Source: Gautieria morchelliformis (Eukaryota; Basidiomycota; Agaricomycetes; Gomphales; Gomphaceae). From it: DNA of 64,000 nt. The translations under genes were made by a program, and so were the position numbers. Below the pieces are notes generated by a model. The model searched no databases. It saw only the letters and a list, made by a program, of their open reading frames with translations, and was not told where the DNA came from. The stretch spans positions 248,001-312,000 of the forward strand of contig WHVA01000044.1 in assembly GCA_015179125.1 (NCBI GenBank), read 5' to 3'. Below, piece after piece: positions 40,942 to 49,548 of the stretch (positions within the stretch are counted from its first letter, which is position 1; each line of letters opens with the position of its first letter).

Positions 40942-42117
40942 ATGGATCCGGACGATCGTCTTCGGAATATGGAGGAGGAATTGACGCGGAACCGGATGAA
41001 GACCGACGCGATTGAAACAGCCTTACAAGCAATTTTGGCTAAGTTAGATATTCCACAAGGTGGTGGAAATGAAATGTTGGATGATCCGGATTTCGGAAAA
41101 GCGGAACTAGCGGAGGAGAGAAAGTCCGCGAAGTTAGCAAAGGTCAAACCCGCAACTCCGGCGGACTTTGACGGAGATCGGGAGAAGGGACGCGCATTCT
41201 TCAACACATGCAGCATCTACTTCGCAATTGTCGGAGACCTCTTTCCGAACGACCAGGCTCGGATTCACTGGGCATTGTCCTTTTTCAAGTCGGACCGCGC
41301 ATCCCGTTTTGCAAACAAGGTGATCTGACATGAAGCAAAGGGCAAGGGGAACTACTTCCGAGACTGGGACGCCTTCGAGAAAACATTTTCCGACCAGTTC
41401 TGCCCAAAAAATGAGCAGCTCGCAGCCCTTACGAAGCTTGAGGGGACCAGCTGGTACCAGGCCGAGGATCCGGTCGATGACTATATCGATCGCTTCCAGG
41501 AGCTCATCGACCTTGCGGAGTATGATGACGACAAGACGATCGTCATCAAATTCCGACGAGGACTCGATCCGACACTCCAGAACCAAGTTGCGCTGCTTGG
41601 GGATGGAGCTCCGGACTTTGATGACCCGGAAGGGTGGTACCAAGCTGCACAGAGGGTGTCCCGGAACAGGGAAGCAAATGAGGCCTTCGTGGAGACGAGC
41701 CGGAATATGACGCGCAGTTCCACTCGTCCTACTCCACCTGTGCCAAAATCTGGAAGCGCATTCATTCCCATGCGGAAAGTATTTCCGACGCTTTCTCCGC
41801 CCGCTCCTATTAGGAACCATAGCCCTCCTCCCTCGAAGAGTGGCCCTGCCCCGATGGATGTTGACCGCATGCGCGGAAAAGGCCGCGGAACTATCACCTG
41901 CTTCCGATGTCAACAACCAGGCCACTATGCCCGCGAGTGCCCCCAAGCATTTGACATCCGGCTTATGACCACAGAGGAGAAACTCGAGCTCCTTCCGGAG
42001 TTCCTCGCACTTGCGGACATAAGCAGAGTGCCTACTGCGGAAGGAGTTTCCGAAAATGCGGAACATGGCGCATCGGAAGCGGAAGATGCGTCGGATTTTG
42101 TGACGCGCAGCGGGTGA
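40942..42117 (+). pseudogene. gag: Gypsy-A gag with one internal stop
   Basis: Start ATG at 40942 (MDPDDRLRNMEEELTRNR, coiled coil), about 391 codons to TGA 42115-42117. The capsid-like retrotransposon-gag domain spans residues ~75-250 (ADFDGDREKGRAFFNTC, YFRDWDAFEKTF, DDYIDRFQELIDLA). A CCHC knuckle CFRCQQPGHYAREC lies at ~318-331. A single TGA at 41326-41328 interrupts an otherwise open frame; CGA is the likely ancestor. Without readthrough, gag would be cut at residue ~128. The end overlaps the pol frame, which is in the -1 register. Confidence 0.85.
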
Positions 42118-45100
42118 GATGTGTGCCCCTGCTGCCTGTACATAACCGGTTTGCCTGTCTTGAAGTAGAGAATGAAAAGCCCCGACTCCCCTCACTTCAT
42201 ACAGACCCACCGGATAAAGTCACACAAAAGCCAAATCCGACACCCCGTCTATCCCGCATCCGCCCTTGGGAGAGACGCCTTCCGAAGCGCTATGTCGTTG
42301 CTGCCACCCCTGGCCCCAAGTCACTAGTCATTAAGGTAGAGATCCAGACGACAGATACGGCGGAAGTCAAATCCGGACCCGCCCTTGTCGATTGCGGGGC
42401 CACTGGTCAGTTTATGGACCGGGACTATGTGGAACGGAACCGACTGACGACGCGGAAGTTGCAACGTGCAATCCCGGTGTTCAATGTGGATGGAAGCCCC
42501 AATGAGGCAGGGTCCATCACGGAGATAGTGGACACAATTCTCCGCTACGATGGACACTCGGAACGCACTTCCTTCGCTGTCACCAGCCTGGGGAAGCAGG
42601 ACATCATCCTTGGGTTTACCTGGCTTCAAGAGCACAACCCGGAGATCAATTGGCAGACTCGCAAGGTACTGATGAGTCGATGTCCAGCCAAGTGTCACAT
42701 GTGCCGGTCGGAAACGCGGAAGGAGCACCAGGAGCAGCGGAAGACCGAATGGCTCATACAGACATGTCGTTCCGGCCCCCATCCACTGCTTGCAGAAGAA
42801 GACTCGGAAGCGGAATTTGAACCGGATCCCACTTCCAATTCCAATTCCAATTCCGATTCCGATTCCGATTCCGACGTCATCCGACTCGGCCTGGAAGACG
42901 CTCTGACGGAAGGGGAGCGCTTGCTGTACGTAAACCTTCCGCCGGAGGCGGAACACATCCGCGCCACCGGAAATATTTCGCAACGCCTTGCTGAAGCCTC
43001 TAAGAGGTATGATAGAGTGGAGGCGGAAATTCCGGAGTACCTGCGGGAGTTTGAGGACGTCTTCTCCAAGGAGTCGTTTGATGCCCTGCCTCCGCGGAAA
43101 CTGTGGGACCATGCCATCGAGTTGGAGCCTGGGTCGAAGCCCACCAACTGCAAGGTCTACCCGCTGTCACCCAAGGAGCAGGTAGAGCTCGATGCATTCC
43201 TTGCGGAAAATCTCCGTACAGGGAGGATCCGCCCCTCCAAGTCACCCATGGCATCTCCGGTGTTCTTCATCAAGAAGAAGGACGGCTCGCTCAGACTTGT
43301 GCAGGATTACCGGGCCTTGAATGCGATCACGATCAAGAACCGGTACCCCATTCCGCTCATTTCCGAATTGATCACACAACTCCGCGGGGCGAAGTACTTC
43401 ACCAAGCTGGATGTCTGCTGGGGCTTCAATAATGTCCGGATCCGGGAGGGAGATGAGTGGAAGGCCGCATTCCGCACCAACCGAGGACTCTTTGAGCCAC
43501 AGGTCATGTTCTTTGGCCTCACCAACAGTCCTGCCACGTTCCAGACAATGATGAATGACATTTTCCGTGACATGATAGCAGAAGGGGTTGTCTGCGTCTA
43601 CCTCGATGACATCCTCATCTTCACAAAAACAATGTCCGAACATCGGGAAGTCGTGCGGAGAGTGCTGGAACGACTCCGGGAGTACAACCTGTGTCTCAAG
43701 CCGGAAAAGTGCGAATTTGAGCGGACGCGGATAGAGTATCTTGGGGTGATCGTGTCGGAAGGGAAGGTGGAAATGGACCCCGTCAAGGTTTCCGGTGTGT
43801 CGGATTGGCCGGTGCCGCGGAGCAAGAAGGAAGTCCAGTCCTTCATTGGGTTTGTCAATTTCTACCGGCGGTTCATCAAGGACTTCTCCAGCCACGCCCG
43901 TGCCCTCTTCGACCTCACCAAGAAGGAGGTTGGATGGCGGTGGGGAGAGCCGGAACGGGCCTCCTTTGACAAACTCAAAGAGCTGATCACTTCCGCCCCA
44001 GTCCTGATCTTTCCCGACGACTCTCGCCCTTACCGAGTGGAGGCGGATTCTTCCGACGCAGCTACCGGAGCGGTCTTGTCGCAACAGTCATCGGAAGAAG
44101 GTGGGGGGTGGCATCCGATTGCCTTCTTCTCTAAGAGTCTCAGTCCGGTCGAGCGGAACTACGAGATCCATGACAAGGAGATGCTGGCAATCATCCGAGC
44201 GCTGGAGGAGTGGCGACACTTCCTTGAGGGTGCTCTATGCCCATTTGAGATCTGGACAGACCACAAGAACCTTGAGTATTTCCGCACGTCTAAGAAGTTG
44301 AACCGACGACAAGCACGGTGGTCCCTACACCTGTCCCGGTTTGACTTCATGCTCCACCACCGCCCCGGCCGCACCATGGGCAAGCCCGATGCCCTATCCC
44401 GCCGTGCGGATCATGGAAGCGGAAGCGGAGACAATGCGGATATGACACTGCTCCGCCCAAGTCTCTTTGCAATCCGCGCCCTAGAAGGAGTGACTGCAGT
44501 TGGAGCGGAAGCGGAAATGCTCCGGGACATCCGGAGACAGTATCGGAATGGAGAGAAGGAGGAGTCGGTGGTGAAGGCAGTGGAGGAACTTCGGAAAGGG
44601 CACTCACGGTCGGTACGGGCAGCGGAATGGTCGGAACGGGATGGGCTGCTCCACTTCAGAGGCAAGGTCTACGTTCCAGATGGGGCGGACCTCCGCCGCC
44701 GCATCGTGTCCCAGCACCATGACACACGGGTCGCTGGGCATGCTGGCAGGTGGAAGACGCTGGAGTTAGTGGCTCGGAATTACTGGTGGCCTCAGATGTC
44801 CCGCTACATCGGACAGTACGTGAAGACATGTGACCTTTGTCTCCGAACCAAAGCGCAACGACATCCACCCGTCGGAGAACTTGTTCCGCTCCCAATTCCC
44901 GAATCCCGCTGGGACACCATCAGCGTCGACTTCATTGTTGAACTCCCAGAGTCTCATGGCTACGACGCGATCATGAACGTCGTGGATTCGGTAAGCAAGG
45001 TGTCCCACTTCATTCCGACGCACACGACGATCACAGCCCTTGGAGCGGCCCGCCTGTTCCTTGCCCATGTCTGGAAGTTGCATGGGCTCCCGAAGCAAGT

Positions 45101-46298
45101 GGTTTCCGACCGAGGTCCGCAGTTTGTCGCGGAACTGACTCGGGAGCTCTACCGCCTGCTTGGCATAAAGCTAGCTACCACCACGGCGTACCATCCGCAG
45201 GGTGACGGACAGACGGAATGGGTCAATCAGGAGTTGGAGCAATATCTCCGCCTCTTTGTCAATGAGAGGCAGGACGACTGGGATGAATTACTTCCGCTGG
45301 CGGAATTCCAATACAACAACCATGTCCATTCCGCCACACAACAGACTCCCTTCATGCTCGACTCCGGACGACACCCGCGGATGGGCTTCGAACCACGCCA
45401 GGCTGAGTCCCGACTCGAGACGGTCAATGAGTTCCGAGACCGCATGGACTCCACCCTTTCGGAAGCCAAGTCGGCCCTTGCAAAGGCCAAGGATGACATG
45501 GCGAGGTACTACAACCAACGCCGGGTTCCTGCCCCAGAGTACCAAGTTGGAGACAAGGTGTATCTAGATGCAAGTGACATCCGCACCACACGCCCTTCAC
45601 AGAAGCTTGCCCACCGCTACCTTGGGCCCTTCACAGTGACGCGGAGGGTTGGACGGAATACATACCGCCTGCGACTTCCGATGTCCATGTCCCGCCTCCA
45701 CCCCGTCTTCAACGTGGTGAAGTTACTCCCTATGCTTGAGGACCCAATTCCAGGTCGAAAGGCTCATCCACCACCTCTGCCAGAGATTGTAGATGGGGAG
45801 GAGCACTATGTGGTGGAACGGATCCTGGACAGCCGGTTTGTGCGAGGACGACTCCAATTCCTCGTGAAATGGGAAGGGTATGGGTACGAAGAGAATTCGT
45901 GGGTCCCGGAGCAAGATGTTTCCGCCCCGGACAAGCTCGGGGAGTTCTATAGGACACATCCCGGTGCCCCTCGCCGGATCCGCTCGTTGGCATTTCAATC
46001 CCTCGTGTCCCGTGCTTCGAGGACGCAGCACGCTAGAGAGGGGGTGATGTCAGGGGACACCCTGTTTTCCATTTCCAGTTCCGCCTCCATTTCCGAAGAC
46101 GCTTCCGATTCCGATTCCATCTCCGCCTCCGCTCTCGGAAATGATTCCGCTTCTGGGAGAACTTCCACCAGTTCTGTTCGCCTTCCCAGTTCCACTCCAA
46201 TTTCCGAGTTCCACCCTCGGAACAGTGTCGGAAATCAAGCGACTCGCGTAATAGGTGACATCAAGGGTCGATCAAGGGTCAGGGAGGTGCAGGGTTGA
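42114..46298 (+). CDS. pol: Gypsy-A pol polyprotein with chromodomain
   Basis: Open for about 1394 codons. The first codon in the open stretch is GTG at 42114, so it is probably expressed by -1 frameshifting from gag, whose stop it overlaps. Domains: aspartic protease (LVDCGATGQFMD ~90), an NSNSDSDSD acidic tract (~240-253), RT ([17 protein letters not shown] ~387; VYLDDILIF ~496), RNase H ([13 protein letters not shown] ~645; DHKNLEYF), zinc finger and integrase (D in VDFIVELP ~939, D in SDRGPQFV ~999, E in GQTEWVNQELEQY ~1034). A GPFTVTRRVG module and chromodomain follow (VVERILDSRF...FLVKWEGYGYEENSW, ~1237-1270). The frame passes through the polypurine tract and about 250 nt into the 3' LTR, adding a Ser/Asp-rich tail. 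All catalytic residues checked are present. Confidence 0.95.
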   Translation: MRCVPLLPVHNRFACLEVENEKPRLPSLHTDPPDKVTQKPNPTPRLSRIRPWERRLPKRYVVAATPGPKSLVIKVEIQTTDTAEVKSGPALVDCGATGQFMDRDYVERNRLTTRKLQRAIPVFNVDGSPNEAGSITEIVDTILRYDGHSERTSFAVTSLGKQDIILGFTWLQEHNPEINWQTRKVLMSRCPAKCHMCRSETRKEHQEQRKTEWLIQTCRSGPHPLLAEEDSEAEFEPDPTSNSNSNSDSDSDSDVIRLGLEDALTEGERLLYVNLPPEAEHIRATGNISQRLAEASKRYDRVEAEIPEYLREFEDVFSKESFDALPPRKLWDHAIELEPGSKPTNCKVYPLSPKEQVELDAFLAENLRTGRIRPSKSPMASPVFFIKKKDGSLRLVQDYRALNAITIKNRYPIPLISELITQLRGAKYFTKLDVCWGFNNVRIREGDEWKAAFRTNRGLFEPQVMFFGLTNSPATFQTMMNDIFRDMIAEGVVCVYLDDILIFTKTMSEHREVVRRVLERLREYNLCLKPEKCEFERTRIEYLGVIVSEGKVEMDPVKVSGVSDWPVPRSKKEVQSFIGFVNFYRRFIKDFSSHARALFDLTKKEVGWRWGEPERASFDKLKELITSAPVLIFPDDSRPYRVEADSSDAATGAVLSQQSSEEGGGWHPIAFFSKSLSPVERNYEIHDKEMLAIIRALEEWRHFLEGALCPFEIWTDHKNLEYFRTSKKLNRRQARWSLHLSRFDFMLHHRPGRTMGKPDALSRRADHGSGSGDNADMTLLRPSLFAIRALEGVTAVGAEAEMLRDIRRQYRNGEKEESVVKAVEELRKGHSRSVRAAEWSERDGLLHFRGKVYVPDGADLRRRIVSQHHDTRVAGHAGRWKTLELVARNYWWPQMSRYIGQYVKTCDLCLRTKAQRHPPVGELVPLPIPESRWDTISVDFIVELPESHGYDAIMNVVDSVSKVSHFIPTHTTITALGAARLFLAHVWKLHGLPKQVVSDRGPQFVAELTRELYRLLGIKLATTTAYHPQGDGQTEWVNQELEQYLRLFVNERQDDWDELLPLAEFQYNNHVHSATQQTPFMLDSGRHPRMGFEPRQAESRLETVNEFRDRMDSTLSEAKSALAKAKDDMARYYNQRRVPAPEYQVGDKVYLDASDIRTTRPSQKLAHRYLGPFTVTRRVGRNTYRLRLPMSMSRLHPVFNVVKLLPMLEDPIPGRKAHPPPLPEIVDGEEHYVVERILDSRFVRGRLQFLVKWEGYGYEENSWVPEQDVSAPDKLGEFYRTHPGAPRRIRSLAFQSLVSRASRTQHAREGVMSGDTLFSISSSASISEDASDSDSISASALGNDSASGRTSTSSVRLPSSTPISEFHPRNSVGNQATRVIGDIKGRSRVREVQG
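46035..46047 (+). promoter_or_regulatory. polypurine tract of Gypsy-A
   Basis: AGAGAGGGGGTGA immediately before the 3' LTR, inside the pol reading frame. Confidence 0.8.
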
Positions 46299-46510
46299 TG
46301 GCGGGTGCCAAGTGTTGTCCCTGGCTGCGCAGGGTAGTATAATACGGGCTCGCTGACATTGGGGGTCCTTAGACTTTTCTCTTTGGATTTCCCCTTGTCA
46401 GGTGAGAATCCCCTCTCTTGTATGCTCTGTTCATTTATACAGACTTTGGATTTCCCCTTGTCAGTTGTGTGGTAGTGTGATCTCCACAACTAGCCAGGGT
46501 TGCCCTTACA
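46048..46510 (+). repeat. 3' LTR of Gypsy-A
   Basis: 463 bp, nearly identical to the 5' LTR, followed by GGTGT. Contains the last ~84 codons and stop of pol. Confidence 0.95.
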
Positions 46511-47409
46511 GGTGTGCCACCATGCATTTGGTCTCCTTGAACGAACATAGATAAGTGTCAGTCAAAGAAAGCTTATTTGAAAGGTATACATACCTGGCAT
46601 TATAGTCACACTGTCAGTTAGATAACTTAGGTTTCTTCTGGAACGTGGGGTAGTTGGGGTAGTCTCTATAGGACCTGTATCATTGTTGTACATGGGTGGT
46701 GACTGGTAGCCAGAGTCCAAGTTAGTCATAGTATGAAATGCTGCAAGCTGGTTTGATGGTGGCATATCCAATGACAATGCCGGAACTGTAGGTCCTTTTG
46801 AGGCTGGATATTGGCTGGAGTGTGATGGGAGTGGAAGATCTGGGGTAGCAAACATTAAGGAGGGTGAAGGGGTCGTGGAGTGGGATGGTAAGGGAAGGTC
46901 TAGAATGGAGAGCGCTGAGCTAGCAGTGGACGGTGATCCCAAATGTGGACTGACAACAAACAGGTCATCGGTACCTGCACTAGGAGTTTGGGCCTTTCAT
47001 TTTTATCCCCCAAGTCCCTCTTGCTTTGTTTGACAACTATAAACCACCACACTGAGTAGCATAGAAACACAATACAATGATGTAATTACTTACCCCCACT
47101 AAAGCCTCCTCATCTTTGCCAGTGATATTGATGATATGGAGGTGGTGGTTTTATCAGCAAGGGTGAGCTAGTACAAGATGCTACAAGATGTGAGAGTCAA
47201 CAAAGGGAGACTAGAAGAATGCTTACTGCTCGAGATTTGGGAGGAATGGAGGAGGCAATATCTATCAAAGTCCAGGAGACCTACCATGACTGTTAAGTGT
47301 CATATTAAACTAAAATACTCAAGAGAATACCTGGACTGGTCTCAGTCTCTGGTCTTGCAGCATACACTTCTGCTGGTAAACCAGGATTATCACTAATTAA
47401 GTCTGTCAG
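46511..47409 (-). pseudogene. exon scraps of an unrecognised gene
   Basis: Minus-strand coding-like exon 46975-46594 after an acceptor (GTGCAG), Ser/Pro-rich (SILDLPLPSHSTTPSPS; PRSRRNLSYLTDS), with donor CAG/GTATGT. Upstream (47400-47325) another exon-like stretch (NPGLPAEVYAARPETETSP) ends at a GTATTC donor. The reading suggests a multi-exon low-complexity protein trapped between Gypsy-A and Gypsy-C. No family recognised. It could be host or transposon-derived. Confidence 0.4.
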
Positions 47410-48067
47410 TGTTACGTATCGAGATTTCCGCTAGGTCGGAACTGGAAAGGACAGTGGCTTCAACTTGTGGGTTGCGCCCCCAATGAACTATCGTCCTAAG
47501 TATTTCGGAAAGGAGTCGGAAGTCGGAAAGTACTGAACTAAAGGTTGGTCGGAACTTGAGGCGGAGCTGAGGTGGAAGGCGGAAGACGGAAGGCAGAGAG
47601 ACTGAGGTCTTGCTAGACTCGCTGCACTAAGAACAGGAGATGGAGCGAAGGAAATCAAGTATCGAAGGTGATTATCTGATTGCAGAATAAGAGACATACA
47701 TGACAGGCTTTTATACAAAGAGCTGAGACAACAGGTAATGATATGGTACTAAGCAAATTCCGGGGGAAGCGGAAGTCGAGTAGACAATGCGTGGGTAACT
47801 AATTGGGAACAATGGGACTACAAGGGGGGTTCAGGGTAAGGTAGAACAATGGCAAAGAACAAGGGGTCGGGAAAACATATCTGACAACGAAACACAAGGA
47901 GGGCCGGACATATGGTCTTGATGAACGGTGAGGTGGGTCCGGTGGGTCCGAGTAATAAAGTCGAAAGAACAAGGGAAATGAATAAGGGGCAGGATGTCGG
48001 AAATATCGGAGGGGCGGAAAGTGTTGCGGAACTGAAGGTCGGAAGTCGGAAATGAACGGTCGTAACA
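47410..48067 (-). repeat. 3' LTR of Gypsy-C
   Basis: 658 bp, about 90-95% identical by eye to 54686-55364. Minus-strand TATAAAAGC box near 47707-47717. Confidence 0.92.
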
Positions 48068-48083
48068 GTATCTCCCTTCTAAG
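48068..48083 (-). promoter_or_regulatory. polypurine tract of Gypsy-C
   Basis: Minus-strand TTAGAAGGGAGATAC directly upstream of the 3' LTR. Confidence 0.65.
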
Positions 48084-48188
48084 GTCGAGCCCCGCGAGAC
48101 CACAAGTCGGCATCACGTGACCTGTGAACAAACGCGTCGGAGTTCGAAAGATAGGTGGGAAACAAACGCGTCTTCGCTTCGATCCATC

Positions 48189-49419
48189 ATGAGCACTCCA
48201 ATCGATTTCTCCAAAATGACCAGTGCCGAGATGAAGCAGCACTTTGCTGATATGCTTGCGCAGAAGGAACTGGCCGAAAAGTGCGAGGCCGAGGAAGCCG
48301 CGCGGAAAGAGAGGGAGCGTCTGGAGGAGGAGCGCAAGGAGAAGGAGCGTCGGGAACAGGAGCGGAAGGAGAGGGAAGAAAGGACCGTAAACGCTGCGAG
48401 GAAGAGTCGCGCCTCCGCGAGGAGCAGCGGAAACAGGGACCGGCGAAAAAAGCTGCGGAAGACAAGGCCGCGGCGGAAAAGGCAGGGAAATCCCGGGTGA
48501 GTCGGAAATGTCGTGTGGAGTGTTCCGGAGCTCACGAGAAAACTGCCAGAGGTCGTAGAATCCGAGGGGGAGTTGGAAGCGGAAAGCACTGCGGAAAGTA
48601 CACCGCCTCCAGAGAGCAAGGGGAAGCAGAAAGAAGTTGCTCCGATGCCGAACATCGTTGCGGAGCGGAAACGGAGGGCAGGACGAGTTCCAGCAGGCTC
48701 GGAAGGAGAAAATGGCCCGGATACTGGAGTTGTGAGAGCTGGGGCCGGAGAATCCCGCGACCCGGAAAAGGAAAACCAGGGACGGTGAGGAGGAGAAGGC
48801 TCCTTGCGACACGTGCGAGGTCAAGGGCCTGGAGTGTGTGTGGTCGGAAAATCCGGGAGACGGCCTGCGAACGGTGCCGGACAAGAAGCGTGTTGCGTGG
48901 TGGATGGGTGTGCCGCGAGGGTGGAGCGGAAAAGACGCAGGGTCGAGACCGAGGGGCCTGAAACCCCCAAGTCGAAACCGGGACCGAGCGGAAAGAAGAC
49001 GGAAGGGTTTCCGGTGACCGGAACCTCGGAGACAGCGGTGCTCAACCGCTTCTCCATGGTGTCGCCTTGTTCGACATGCCAGGTCATTGAGGGGTATCCG
49101 GAGATCCCAGCGCGGGATCCGGAACACTCTTGAGGAGATGGCGGAAGTTCAACAACAACAGTTGTTGTCCTTCCAAAATCAAATGACCGTCATGTCGGCG
49201 GTCTTGGAACAATTCAAACGGGAGTACCGGTGGCGGAATGACATGGTCCGGGAAAGAATGGACTTGCGGATGCAGGAGGAGAATGGGCGGAAGCGGGTCC
49301 GAGTCAGGTGGCGGATACGAGGGTGGGGACCGAGTTGGTCAGTGTGGAGATAGGGAATGCGGAAGAGGGTGCGGAAGTGGAGAACGAGGATGAGGCGGAA
49401 ACGATGAGGGAGGAGTAGG
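48189..49419 (+). pseudogene. antisense accessory ORF of Gypsy-C, Zn2Cys6-like
   Basis: Runs opposite to gag-pol, between pol and the 3' LTR. ATG at 48189 (MSTPIDFSKMTSAEMKQHF) opens a strongly charged coiled coil (ERERLEEERKEKERREQERK). After one-base slips near 48385 and 48510 come a Ser/Pro region, then a cysteine motif at ~48805-48900 (PCDTCEVKGLECVW, then a CERCR half). Its spacing CX2CX6C-X(~9)-CX2C resembles the fungal Zn2Cys6 binuclear cluster. A C-terminal Gln-rich coil follows (EVQQQQLLSFQNQMTVMSAV) and TAG at 49417-49419. About 400 codons if intact. The partial second copy (C2) keeps a stop at the equivalent position. It could be a DNA-binding regulator carried by the element. No function has been shown. 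Confidence 0.6.
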
Positions 49420-49548
49420 GTGTCGAAGTGACTTGTAGATTAATTTCTTGAAGTGTCGGAAAATAGCGTAATCGGAAATTAATCGGATTTGACATGTAAC
49501 TTGAGAACTGTAAGAAACAATGGGTATCGGAATTGAGGTCGGAAATGA

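Larger units (their letters stand above)
40292..46510 (+). mobile_element. Gypsy-A, full-length chromovirus
   Basis: 463-bp LTRs (TGTCAGGGGACACC...GCCCTTACA) with one difference noticed (CTCTTGG versus CTCTCGG). A perfect GGTGT duplication flanks it (40287-40291 and 46511-46515). gag and pol are in overlapping frames and pol is fully open. Young insertion. Confidence 0.96.

Noticed and set aside
42834..42882. hexanucleotide AATTCC/GATTCC run as a separate microsatellite locus
   Set aside because: It is in-frame coding sequence of Gypsy-A pol (NS/DS repeats) and is described there.
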